Below, one piece after another: positions 48,070 through 57,385 of a stretch of 64,000 bases of DNA. The stretch covers positions 930,001-994,000 of the forward strand of contig CP160630.1 of assembly GCA_038993745.2 (NCBI GenBank), read 5' to 3'. The stretch comes from Aliivibrio fischeri. GTDB lineage: Bacteria; Pseudomonadota; Gammaproteobacteria; Enterobacterales; Vibrionaceae. Each line of letters starts with the position of its first letter. Positions within the stretch are counted from its first letter, which is position 1. The position numbers and the translations under genes were made by a program. Under the pieces are notes generated by a model. The model saw only the letters and a program-made list of their open reading frames with translations. It ran no database searches and was not told where the DNA came from.

Positions 48070-48876
48070 TTAAAATTGATAGTTAAATTCAATTCGGTGA
48101 TCACCATCAGCAAAGTGTGTATCTTCATTCCAATTAGCAAAGTAACGAATATTAGATCGTTTCGTGATCTGATAACTAATTGCGGCTTCATGAGTTAACA
48201 TTGCGTCGTTATCTACACCGTAAGCATTATTTTTATATTCATCAGATCCTGAAATTGTCCCTAAATACATTGGATTATAGTTAATCCAAATTTTATCGGT
48301 AATTTCAATTTTACTATACAGCCCTGCTACATAAAAAGAACCATGCAAATCATAACGATCTTGTGCCTGAGCCGCGCCTTGATCGCCTACATCATAAGAT
48401 TCCCCAGCAGCTAAACCCAAACCAGCTAAAGGATATAAACTAACAGGTCCCATTTTTGGAAGAACCTGTATAAAACTGTAAGAAGCTGAGCCTTGGTTAC
48501 GATCAAAATTCCAGTCAACATCAACCTGAGCACCACGCCCATTGGTTAAATCAACGCTAAAATTACGGAAGCGTATAGAGTCAATACTATCATCATTATT
48601 TGCACGAGCATCGCCATTCCAACCAACAGCTTCACCAGCAATACCTTTGATTTCGATGATATTCATCCCCATCGTAATATCGCTGCCCGTATCATACGTT
48701 TGACCTATTTTTAAGTTCAGTCCCTTATCGGTATAGCCTGCACCAGCTTGAGTATAAACGGCCAATGGATCAGACATATCTTGAACATCATCTTGGTTGT
48801 CTGCAGCAAGCACAGTACCACTAAAAATAGACAGTCCAACAAGCGTAAATAACGATCTTGTCGTACACTTCTTCAT
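48070..48876 (-). CDS. Putative outer-membrane beta-barrel protein of unknown function
   Basis: A 268-residue exported protein. The signal peptide (MKKCTTRSLFTLVGLSIFSG, cleaved near VLAAD) selects the ATG at 48876, with GGGGG upstream. The mature chain alternates polar and hydrophobic residues in strands and ends in HRIEFNYQF, a terminal-Phe barrel signal. An acidic stretch (DNQDDVQDMSDP) lies at the mature N-terminus. I do not recognise a named family. It is divergent from the LRR-kinase gene with about 220 bases between. Confidence 0.7.
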   Translation of the reverse strand: MKKCTTRSLFTLVGLSIFSGTVLAADNQDDVQDMSDPLAVYTQAGAGYTDKGLNLKIGQTYDTGSDITMGMNIIEIKGIAGEAVGWNGDARANNDDSIDSIRFRNFSVDLTNGRGAQVDVDWNFDRNQGSASYSFIQVLPKMGPVSLYPLAGLGLAAGESYDVGDQGAAQAQDRYDLHGSFYVAGLYSKIEITDKIWINYNPMYLGTISGSDEYKNNAYGVDNDAMLTHEAAISYQITKRSNIRYFANWNEDTHFADGDHRIEFNYQF

Positions 48877-49095
48877 TTCAATACCCCCTATAGTTATAAG
48901 CAAAGTCAAAGCAATGCATTTATATAAATATTTTTATCAACAAAGGGACGATACTCGATGGATACTTCAGAGCCAATGATATGAAGGTTATATCGAATAT
49001 AACTATTTTGATATGTTAGATTTTTATCCACCAAAACCGTACAATCAACGGATTGAATATTCAAAAACAATATTGTTATTAAATAGGTAAAAGAT

Positions 49096-50286
49096 TTGCA
49101 CACATTAGCGCAGTTACAATCTGGTGAATTACAAGGAATCACCCGATTACAATTAAGTGAACAACTCACTGAATTTCCAAAAGAAATCTTATCTCTTGCG
49201 GATTCATTAGAGATCTTAGATTTATCAAACAATCAACTAACTACGCTACCAAATGAGATAAATCAATTATCGAAATTAAAGATCTTTTTTGCATCAAATA
49301 ACCCGTTTACTGTATTTCCTGATGCTCTGGCACAATGTGAAAACCTTGAAATGATTGGGTTTAAGTCATGCCAGATTAAACAGATCTCCGAAAACGCTTT
49401 TCCACCGAAATTACGCTGGCTTATCTTAACGGACAACCAACTCGAAACAGTGCCAGATGCTTTAGGTGAATGTAATTTAATGCAAAAACTGGCATTAGCC
49501 GGAAATAAGCTAACCGAACTACCAGATAATTTATCTCAGCTGCATAATTTAGAATTACTGCGTATTTCTGCAAATCAATTAACAAAATGTCCAGATCAAC
49601 TACTTGATTTACCAAAATTGGCTTGGTTTGCTTTTGCTGGTAATCCATTCTGTAAATCAGATCTAAAGATCAAATCAGTACCTACGGTCTCTTCAAGTGA
49701 CTACACGTTAGAAAATGTATTAGGTCAAGGCGCATCTGGCGTTATTTCTAAAGGTCGTTGGAATAAAGCGCAAACGGATTTCCCACAAGAAATCGCTGTT
49801 AAAGTATTTAAAGGCGAAGTCACAAGTGATGGATACCCTGAAGATGAGTTGCAAGCGTGTTTAAAAGTAGGCAATCACCCAAGTTTGGTACAATCGTTAG
49901 CACAAGTTAATGAAGAAAATCATCTCGCGTTGATCATGAACTTGATCCCTGCACATTACAAAAACTTAGGTTTACCACCTAGTTTAGAAAGTTGTACACG
50001 AGATACTTTTCCTAATGGGTTCAGTTTATCACTCGAAAAAATAAATAAAATGACATCAGAAATGTGCAATGTATTCAATCACCTGCACGATAATCAAGTG
50101 TGTCATGGGGATCTATACGCACACAACACGTTATTTGATAATGAAGCAAATATTATCTTTGGTGATTTTGGTGCCGCCAGTATGTACCACATGTTAAGTA
50201 CTACACAACAACAAAAGATAAGAACCATTGAAAAGCGAGCACTTAACCATTTTATTGATGACTTAATGAGTGTATGCGAACACTAA
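49096..50286 (+). CDS. Leucine-rich-repeat protein kinase
   Basis: A 396-residue cytosolic protein with no signal peptide. Residues about 15-185 form seven or so leucine-rich repeats (LEILDLSNNQLTTLPNEI, LALAGNKLTELPDNL). Residues about 203-396 form a eukaryotic-like protein kinase. It has a glycine loop LGQGASG (209-215), the ATP lysine in IAVKVFKG (Lys236), a catalytic loop HGDLYAHN (337-344) and DFG (357-359). The C-lobe is short after DFG. The start is a TTG at 49096. It belongs to a known bacterial LRR-kinase group of unknown substrate. No toxin, phosphatase or secretion gene is adjacent. Confidence 0.85.
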   Translation: MHTLAQLQSGELQGITRLQLSEQLTEFPKEILSLADSLEILDLSNNQLTTLPNEINQLSKLKIFFASNNPFTVFPDALAQCENLEMIGFKSCQIKQISENAFPPKLRWLILTDNQLETVPDALGECNLMQKLALAGNKLTELPDNLSQLHNLELLRISANQLTKCPDQLLDLPKLAWFAFAGNPFCKSDLKIKSVPTVSSSDYTLENVLGQGASGVISKGRWNKAQTDFPQEIAVKVFKGEVTSDGYPEDELQACLKVGNHPSLVQSLAQVNEENHLALIMNLIPAHYKNLGLPPSLESCTRDTFPNGFSLSLEKINKMTSEMCNVFNHLHDNQVCHGDLYAHNTLFDNEANIIFGDFGAASMYHMLSTTQQQKIRTIEKRALNHFIDDLMSVCEH

Positions 50287-50323
50287 AGAAAAACTAAAAT
50301 TTACAATGTAAACTTCAAAAATT

Positions 50324-50362
50324 AAAAAGCCTTAAACGGTCCTAAATTTAAGGCTTTTTATT
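50324..50362. terminator. Terminator between LRR-kinase and astB
   Basis: AAAAAGCCTTAAA, ten-base loop, TTTAAGGCTTTTT. It serves both convergent genes. Confidence 0.87.
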
Positions 50363-50405
50363 TAATTATCAATTGGATAAACGTTAAAAATAACAGATTA
50401 CTCCG

Positions 50406-51740
50406 CTATTTTTGGAATGGATAAATAGAACCTAAATGCATAATTTGCGTTAATTCATCTAATGCTGCGCGAGATTCTACTAGCAATTGAGGATCCGCAA
50501 GATCTTTATCTTCAATACGGTCTCGATAATGCTTATCTGCCCATAGATTAAGAGTCGTAAATAGCTCTTCACTCATTAACGTATGTTGATTTACCGCCTT
50601 TTGCTCAGCTTCATTTAACACGACTCGCAAACGCAAACACGCTGGTCCACCACCATTTTGCATACTCTGTTTTAAATCAAAGGTATGTAGCTCATCAATA
50701 CCACACTTTTGCTCTACTAACTCATTTAAATAAGCCCATACTCTTGAATTTTGACGACAATGTTCAGGAAGAATAATCAAAGTAGTTCCATCAGATTTAG
50801 TGATTAACTGGCTATTAAACAGATACGTTTCTACTGCATCTTGAACGGATACTTTATCAGTTGGTACCTCAATAACATTAAAGCCAGAACCATAAGAAGC
50901 ACTTAAATCAGACTTCACTTTTTCTTGATTCAGAAAAGCTTGTTGGTGACAAAACAATGTGTTCTTATTTCCCACAGCAATTACATCGTTATGGAAGACA
51001 CCTTGATCAATAACATCAGGGTTCTGCTGTGCGAATACAGAGAATTGCTCACGTAGACCATGTGTACGAGCGATGGCTTCACTCGCTTCTAATGTCTGAC
51101 GTGCTGGGTATTTTTTCGGAGCAAGGTAACTCTCATCAAAGGCGCTTTTTCCAAAAACAAAAAACTCAACCCCTTGCTCACCATACTCACGACAAAAACG
51201 AGTGTGGTTTGCAGCGCCTTCATCACCAAAATAATCACTGTGTGGTAATGCTTGATGGTGAACAAAGTGGTCCTCATCAGAAAAAGTGGCTTTTAAAATA
51301 TTCCCCGTGACCTGATCCTCTATCGAACGGTGAAACTTATTAATTAAATTCGCTGGTGTGAAATGGACTTTCCCATCAGCTGTATCTGCACTTGGAGAAA
51401 CAGTGCCAGCATTGGCAGTCCACATACTTGATGCAGAAGAACAAGCAGCAAGTAATTGAGGTGAATATTGATATGACTTTTTTAGTACTTCAGAATCAGA
51501 GCCAGAAAAACCTAAACGTCGAAGTGTATGGATATCTGGACGCTCCTGTGGTGCAAGCACCCCTTGAACAAACCCCATATCATGCAATGCTTTCATTTTT
51601 TCCAAACCTTGCTTTACTGCTTGTTTGGGATTAGACACACCAGATTGATTGCTTTTAGAGGCGATATTACCAACCGACAAGCCGCTGTAATTATGTGTAG
51701 GCCCAACGAGCCCATCAAAGTTTGATTCAACTGCTTTCAT
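50406..51740 (-). CDS. astB: N-succinylarginine dihydrolase
   Basis: The second enzyme of the AST arginine degradation pathway, making succinylornithine, CO2 and ammonia. The 444-residue product begins [20 protein letters not shown], which selects the ATG at 51740 behind GAGGGAA. The catalytic cysteine lies in [14 protein letters not shown], and [20 protein letters not shown] is highly conserved. None of astA, astC, astD or astE is nearby, so the pathway genes are scattered here. Confidence 0.94.
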   Translation of the reverse strand: MKAVESNFDGLVGPTHNYSGLSVGNIASKSNQSGVSNPKQAVKQGLEKMKALHDMGFVQGVLAPQERPDIHTLRRLGFSGSDSEVLKKSYQYSPQLLAACSSASSMWTANAGTVSPSADTADGKVHFTPANLINKFHRSIEDQVTGNILKATFSDEDHFVHHQALPHSDYFGDEGAANHTRFCREYGEQGVEFFVFGKSAFDESYLAPKKYPARQTLEASEAIARTHGLREQFSVFAQQNPDVIDQGVFHNDVIAVGNKNTLFCHQQAFLNQEKVKSDLSASYGSGFNVIEVPTDKVSVQDAVETYLFNSQLITKSDGTTLIILPEHCRQNSRVWAYLNELVEQKCGIDELHTFDLKQSMQNGGGPACLRLRVVLNEAEQKAVNQHTLMSEELFTTLNLWADKHYRDRIEDKDLADPQLLVESRAALDELTQIMHLGSIYPFQK

Positions 51741-52064
51741 ATATTCCCTCATGACTGTTAACTGCTACTTGTTAAGCTCTTTGGCTCACTCTTTGGCATT
51801 GATATTAGCAAACTTATCTCTAATCAGTAGCATTTGATATCATCAAACAAGCGCACTATCACAACTTTTATTTAACATTTATCACGATTTAATTAACTAT
51901 TCTCTGTCATAAAATAACTATGCAGATTTTTATTCTAAAACAGCTATAAAGTCCCCTTACACCATAAAAACCATCATTGATAAAACCTATCAAAATGATA
52001 GTTGATAATAATTCTCATTTGCATATACTAATAATCATTCGCATTTACTAATGGTTTTTTTATT
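51741..52064. other. Divergent promoter region of astB and the metal exporter
   Basis: About 320 AT-rich bases. The right third holds a Fur-like box and a 17-base imperfect direct repeat, listed separately. The left part has only AT-rich promoter-like sequence. No gene seen. Confidence 0.55.
52004..52052 (+). promoter_or_regulatory. Fur-like box and direct repeat before the metal exporter
   Basis: GATAATAATTCTCATTTGC (52004-52022) matches 14 of 19 positions of the Fur consensus. It overlaps a direct repeat: CATTTGCATATACTAAT at 52016-52032 and CATTCGCATTTACTAAT at 52036-52052 (15 of 17 identical). The position just before the start codon at 52065 suggests metal-responsive control by Fur or a relative. 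Confidence 0.55.
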
Positions 52065-53252
52065 ATGATGACTACTAATTCATTTTCTCAATCGCTTTCG
52101 TTGTCGCAATTTTCTTTGCAACATAAACGCTTAATATTACCTATCACTTTATTAGCATTAGTTGGTGCAGAAACAACACGAGACCTTACCGTTACAACTC
52201 TATCTGATGCTTTTTGGGCGGTTTCAACCTACGTGGCTTTTACCTTAGTTATTTATCATTACCTTTCAAATATCATGGGTAAAACCAATCGTATTACTGC
52301 TTTGTATAACAAATCTCGTACTAACCAAGTTGTCTTCTCATCTCTACTTGGTGCACTACCAGGCTGTGGTGGTGCTATTGTTGTTACGACTCAATATATT
52401 AGCGGGAAGGTAGGGTTCGGTTCTGTCGTTGCGGTATTAACAGCAACCATGGGAGATGCTGCTTTCTTATTAATTGCAGCTCAACCAAAAGTTGGGTTTG
52501 GTGTAATGGCATTAGGCGTTGTTGTTGGTATTGTTTCAGGAATGGTAGTAAACGCTATCCATAAAGATGACTTCTTGCGTCCTGAATCACCACAAATTAA
52601 AGAACCAACTAAACAGGATATTCCATGTTTACAAGTAAAAGCGATTAATCTACAAGGTACTTTTTGGAAATTAGTATTAATTCCAGCGACAATTGTTGCG
52701 GTTTTAGGCTCATTCCAAGTCGATATTAACCAATTGTTTCACTTGCCAGAACATAGCATTGAATGGATTGGAGCAATATTAGCGATTGGCAGCATGATGT
52801 TATGGGCATTAACTAAAGAGATCAGTGATTATCAATCGACAGTTTCTGAAGATAATAAGTGCGTAAGTTCTCACCCTATACAAAAAGCAGCACAAGATAC
52901 GAATTTTGTTTCTGCCTGGGTTATTGTTGCTTTCTTAATTTTTGAATTAACCACTTACTTTTCTGGTATCAACTTACACACGGTGTTTTTAGGTTATGGA
53001 ATGTGGATGCCATTAATTGGTTTAGCGATTGGTTTACTGCCAGGCTGTGGCCCTCAAATTCTGGTAACTAGTCTATATCTATCAGGAGCTATGCCAATGT
53101 CTGCACAACTTTCAAATGCAATTTCAAATGATGGTGATGCACTGTTCCCTGCGATTGCACTAGCTCCAAAAGCAGCCATGGTTGCAACCTTCTACTCAGC
53201 AGTTCCTGCCTTTGTGGTTGGCTATGGTTATTACTTCCTATTTGAAATGTAG
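52065..53252 (+). CDS. Putative 10-TM manganese/heavy-metal transporter (ArsP_2 family)
   Basis: A 395-residue inner-membrane protein made of two related halves. Each half carries a PGCG motif: LLGALPGCGGAIVVTTQYIS in the first and LLPGCGPQILVTSLYLSGAM in the second, both followed by SGK/SGA and an acidic GD segment (TMGDAAF, NDGDALF). This duplicated pattern is typical of the family annotated as putative manganese transporter or ArsP_2 heavy-metal exporter. A Fur-like site upstream supports a role in metal balance. The substrate is not proven. Ends in a strong terminator. Confidence 0.8.
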   Translation: MMTTNSFSQSLSLSQFSLQHKRLILPITLLALVGAETTRDLTVTTLSDAFWAVSTYVAFTLVIYHYLSNIMGKTNRITALYNKSRTNQVVFSSLLGALPGCGGAIVVTTQYISGKVGFGSVVAVLTATMGDAAFLLIAAQPKVGFGVMALGVVVGIVSGMVVNAIHKDDFLRPESPQIKEPTKQDIPCLQVKAINLQGTFWKLVLIPATIVAVLGSFQVDINQLFHLPEHSIEWIGAILAIGSMMLWALTKEISDYQSTVSEDNKCVSSHPIQKAAQDTNFVSAWVIVAFLIFELTTYFSGINLHTVFLGYGMWMPLIGLAIGLLPGCGPQILVTSLYLSGAMPMSAQLSNAISNDGDALFPAIALAPKAAMVATFYSAVPAFVVGYGYYFLFEM

Positions 53253-53303
53253 TGCTTCACTAGCTAGATAAACTAAATCTGAAAATGCGAATAGATAAAA
53301 CAA

Positions 53304-53334
53304 CAAAGGCGACAGTATTATGCTGTCGCCTTTT
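53304..53334. terminator. Terminator between metal exporter and yghU
   Basis: AAAGGCGACAG, seven-base loop, CTGTCGCCTTTT, between convergent genes. Confidence 0.87.
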
Positions 53335-53361
53335 GTATTAAAACGTAAAACAATGCGTGAT

Positions 53362-54222
53362 TTACTTAGGTTGTAGATCCAAAATAAAATCAATATCTTC
53401 TGCACTGTGGCGTTCTGGCACTTGCTCCCATGGTTCGCCCCATGAACGATTTACGATACGTCCACGTTGAACCCCTTTTCGTTGCGCTATCTCTTTCGCC
53501 CATTCAAGAACATGCACATAACTTTCAACATCTAAAAACTCTGCTGCTGCATATAAATTCCCTAATACTAGATTGCCATACCAAGGCCAAATAGCCATAT
53601 CAGCAATACTATATTCATTACCAGCAATGTATTTGGTGGTAGCAAGCTGCTTATCAAGCACATCTAATTGGCGTTTTGCCTCCATTGAGAATCGATTAAT
53701 AGGATATTCATATTTTTCTGGCGCATACGTATAAAAGTGACCGAAACCACCTCCTAAATATGGAGCCGAGCCCTGAAGCCAAAATAACCAATTTAATACT
53801 TGAGTACGAGCAGAGAGCTCTCTAGGAATAAAATGGCCAAACTTATCAGCCAAATATAATAAAATTGCACCAGATTCAAATACATGAAGTTCAGGATCAA
53901 CAGAATGATCAACTAACGCAGGGATCTTTGAGTTTGGGTTAATATCAACAAAGCCAGATGCAAATTGATCTCCCTCCCCAATATTAATTAAATATGCATC
54001 ATATTCGGCCTCTTTAATCCCTAATGCGAGCAATTCTTCCAATAGAATCGTCACTTTTTGCCCATTTGGTGTCGCTAAAGAGTACAGCTGTAAAGTATGC
54101 TCACCAATAGGCAATTCTCGCTCATGCCTTGCCCCTGAGTATGGTCGATTAATGCTCGCCCATTGACCGCTGCTGTCCGTTTCTGATGTCCAAACTTTTG
54201 GGGGTACATATTGATTATTCAT
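53362..54222 (-). CDS. yghU: Glutathione-dependent disulfide-bond oxidoreductase YghU
   Basis: A 286-residue nu-class GST-like enzyme. The N-terminal extension WASINRPYSGARHERELPIG and the glutathione site LATPNGQKVTILLEEL followed by NPNSKIPALVD are diagnostic of YghU/YfcG relatives; they have disulfide-bond reductase activity using two glutathiones. FWLQGSAPYLGGGFGHFYTY in the helical domain is also conserved. Monocistronic. Confidence 0.92.
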   Translation of the reverse strand: MNNQYVPPKVWTSETDSSGQWASINRPYSGARHERELPIGEHTLQLYSLATPNGQKVTILLEELLALGIKEAEYDAYLINIGEGDQFASGFVDINPNSKIPALVDHSVDPELHVFESGAILLYLADKFGHFIPRELSARTQVLNWLFWLQGSAPYLGGGFGHFYTYAPEKYEYPINRFSMEAKRQLDVLDKQLATTKYIAGNEYSIADMAIWPWYGNLVLGNLYAAAEFLDVESYVHVLEWAKEIAQRKGVQRGRIVNRSWGEPWEQVPERHSAEDIDFILDLQPK

Positions 54223-54376
54223 ACTCGCTCCTTACTCATTCATCCTCAATATTTACACATTATTACTATAGACCACTTCTAAAAAACCATGTATTCGCTA
54301 TACGGAAAAAATAGCCAAAACACCTTGATAAGCATAAAATCACAGCTCTATCGCTATTAACTATTTAAGGTTCATA

Positions 54377-55227
54377 ATGTCAGCGTTTTTTGGCGCATTA
54401 GCGTTTATTGTTTGGGGATTAGTTCCTATCTATTTCCATCAACTTGGTACGATGGAACCTATGTTGATCCTATCAAGTCGTATTTTTTGGTCAGCTATAA
54501 TCTTAGTGGCGCTTTTCGCCTACAAACCCAAATTAATCAATAAAGCCCAATGCACCCCTAAAAACATTACCTTAGCTGCTGCTGCCGGTATTTTAATGAA
54601 CCTATCTTGGCTCGGTTTTGTTTATGCCACCATCAGTAATAATATTATGGCGGCTTCTTTAGCTTTCTACATTACACCTGTAATGGTGTTTTTTATGGGC
54701 TTTATTTTCTTTAAAGAACACATTCAAAAAAATCAAAAGATTGCGTTGTTTTTAATGGTATTGGCTATTGCTGTGTATGTTGCTTTAGATAAACAATTAC
54801 CTTTACTTAGCTTGGCTATCTCTGTCTCTTTTGCTAGCTACATCGCCATAAAAAAATTGGTCACATTAAACACCTTTGGTGCCATTTTCTTTGAACATAT
54901 TATTTTTGCCCCCTAGCTCTATTGTATATAGCAACCCATTCATCTGGATTATCTTCAACAGAATGGGGATTATTAGTGGGGACAGCTCCACTGCAACTGC
55001 TGCCTATTTTGCTACTGACCATTTCATTACTCAAAACACCATTAAGTAAAATCAGTTTATTGCAATACATTGAGCCGACATTCCACTTAGCATTAGCATT
55101 GTGGGTTTATCATGAGCCTATTTCTTTAGGTCAAAAATCAGCACTGATTATTGTGATTATCTCCATTATGATCGCCTCTCTAAAAACAAGAAAAAAGATC
55201 ACCATTGAGAACGTTAATAAAAGCTAA
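54377..55227 (+). pseudogene. rarD: RarD-type EamA permease, one frameshift
   Basis: A ten-helix inner-membrane protein of the RarD family. Adding one C to the five-C run at 54909-54913 gives 283 residues and joins FFEHIIFAP to LALLYIATHSSG. FGALAFIVWGLVPIYFHQL and SSRIFWSAIILVALFAY at the start, and QYIEPTFHLALALWVYHEPI near the end, are family hallmarks. RarD is linked to chloramphenicol sensitivity by old annotation; the true substrate is unknown. Its last 14 bases overlap the end of the convergent regulator gene. Confidence 0.87.
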
Positions 55228-56082
55228 TTGGTAAATAAAAATCTAACTCAAACTCTTCGTTTTCATTTAAAAAATGGTTTTTGTGGTAACGAACGTAAGC
55301 CGGTGTTGATCTCAATTTAAATCCCGACGCCGGCAACCATCGCTCTAATACGTGACTAATCTGTGGAAGAAGTTGCCCATATACACCACTTAACTTAAAT
55401 ACGGCGTGTAAACCACCAGGGATCACCATTTGATTCACAACACCACGATATTTAAGTGGTTTATCTATCGCTATACACGCGACATATCGGCATTTAGCTA
55501 ATTCAACCCATGCAGGATTAGAATGATGCAAACCAAATTGAGTTGAGAAGTCACGCTCTTCTGAATTTGCCCACGCTTTTAATATTAACCATGCATTTCG
55601 AATAGAACGATTGTAACCCTCATGCCTCACATAAGCGGCAAGTCTATCTTCCACCTCAATAATCTTTGGCTGCGGTAACGGTTTATCTGCGACACTGACA
55701 TAACCTGCAGCAATTTCATCGTCTTTCAAATACGGTTTATCCGATATTTGTAAATCGTGTTTTCTCCACTCCCCTGGTGCCATACCAAACGTAGATTTAA
55801 ACGCACGACTAAAAGAAGAAAGTGAACTAAATCCACACGTATTCGCAATATCTAATACAGATGATTTTGTATCAAACATCAATTGGTTTGCGGCATACTC
55901 CATTCTTGTACGACGAATATATTGATGAATGGATTCCCCACCACTTGTTTAAAAATTCGATGAAAATGTTGTTCAGAATAAGCAGCAACATCTGCCAGCT
56001 CTTTCACTGCAAGCTCTTTGCTAATGTCTTTATGAATATAAAATAAGACATCATTAATTCTTGATAGATGTTGTCGGCTCAT
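55214..56082 (-). pseudogene. AraC-family regulator with GyrI-like effector domain, one frameshift
   Basis: A 289-residue regulator of the Rob/SoxS-like AraC type fused to a GyrI-like small-molecule-binding domain. Adding one C to the four-C run at 55936-55939 joins HFHRIFKQVVG to ESIHQYIRRTRMEYAANQLM. The first helix-turn-helix is VKELADVAAYSEQHFHRIFK and the second is VLDIANTCGFSSLSSFSRAF. The C-terminal half (PKIIEVEDRLAAYVRHEGYN onward) is GyrI-like. It probably senses a drug or metabolite and may control the divergent aminotransferase or the convergent rarD. Confidence 0.85.
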
Positions 56083-56194
56083 GATTAAAAAATAGCATAA
56101 ATGGACATATTTATAAGCATAAACGGACAAACAAAGTTATACAACGCCTTGTACTATCGGATCAGTTAAAAAATATTATTTTATGGGAACATAT

Positions 56195-57349
56195 ATGGAA
56201 ATCGCTCATTCTCTGCAACAAATTCAATCCTCTTACATTAGAGAAATTCTGGCTGCGGCTTCAGACAAAAACGTCATTTCTCTTGCTGGTGGGTTACCTG
56301 ATGAAGAGACCTTTCCCATTGAAATAATGAAACCAATTCTTGAAAGCTTATCTGATATGCCAGATGTCTTTCAATATGGTGCAACAGCAGGTTACGCCCC
56401 ACTTTTAGAGTTTCTTACACAGAAATTTGAATTGCCTGAAAACCACTTACCAATGATATGTACTGGTTCTCAACAAGGACTAGACTTGATTGCTCGAGCT
56501 TACATTAACCCGGGCGATACTGTGGTAATGGAAGCACCTAGCTACCTTGGTGCAATGCAAGTCTTTGGGTTAGTTCAAGCAAGTATTTCCACCGTATCTC
56601 AAACGGAGTTTGGACCTAATCTTGAAGAACTAGAGCAATGCTTTATTCAAGAGTCACCAAAAATGTTTTACGCGGTTCCTGATTTCCACAATCCAACAGG
56701 TGTATGTTGGTCATTAGAAACCCGTAAAAAAGTGGCTGAATTATGTATTCAGTATAACGTCGCTTTTATTGAAGACGCTCCTTATCGCGAACTTCGTTTT
56801 ACTGGTGAAGCATTACCAATGGTATCCACTTTCTGTCCTCAAGATTCAATTGTATTACGCTCTTTCTCTAAAATAGCTTCTCCAGGTTTACGTATTGGTG
56901 TTGTCACAGGTAAAAAGAGTTATATCGAACCATTAATTAAAGTAAAGCAAGGTGCAGATTTACACTCAAGCGTACCTATGCAAGCCCTGTTACTTGGCTT
57001 ACTCAAACATGAGAAATTTGAACAGCATATGCAAACCATCCAAACGCTTTATAAACAGCGTTACGATGTTTTATACAATGAGCTTAAAGCCCAACTCCCG
57101 GCACAGTGTGAAGTTAACGCCGTTGATGGTGGCATGTTTATTTGGGTATCATTACCAAATTGCGATACATTTGAACTTGCCAGCACATTAATCGCCAATG
57201 GGGTGGCTGTTGTTCCTAGCCCTGTGTTCTATCCAAAACCAGAAGGCAGCCCTGCAGCTTTGCGACTAAACTTTACTAATGCTAAACCAAATGAATTAGT
57301 AGAAGCGGTAAATCGTTTAACAAACGTATTGAATAAGTCAGTCAATTAA
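56195..57349 (+). CDS. PLP-dependent aminotransferase (class I/II, 2-aminoadipate-like)
   Basis: A 384-residue fold-type I aminotransferase. The PLP-lysine is in VLRSFSKIASPGLRIGVVTG; PDFHNPTGVCWSLETRK and EDAPYRELRF give the cofactor and substrate aspartate/tyrosine. The N-terminus VISLAGGLPDEETFP resembles LysN/kynurenine-aminotransferase II-like enzymes and the C-terminal domain of MocR regulators, but no DNA-binding domain is present. The ATG at 56195 has GGGA upstream; an in-frame ATG at 56183 is less well placed. Substrate unknown. Confidence 0.88.
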   Translation: MEIAHSLQQIQSSYIREILAAASDKNVISLAGGLPDEETFPIEIMKPILESLSDMPDVFQYGATAGYAPLLEFLTQKFELPENHLPMICTGSQQGLDLIARAYINPGDTVVMEAPSYLGAMQVFGLVQASISTVSQTEFGPNLEELEQCFIQESPKMFYAVPDFHNPTGVCWSLETRKKVAELCIQYNVAFIEDAPYRELRFTGEALPMVSTFCPQDSIVLRSFSKIASPGLRIGVVTGKKSYIEPLIKVKQGADLHSSVPMQALLLGLLKHEKFEQHMQTIQTLYKQRYDVLYNELKAQLPAQCEVNAVDGGMFIWVSLPNCDTFELASTLIANGVAVVPSPVFYPKPEGSPAALRLNFTNAKPNELVEAVNRLTNVLNKSVN

Positions 57350-57385
57350 TCTTATTCAAATTCTTATCTAAAGAAGTGAAATAAT

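Noticed and set aside
54377..56082. Two natural convergent pseudogenes as evidence of a decaying locus
   Set aside because: Each carries one homopolymer deletion only and is otherwise intact, so sequence error explains both more simply.
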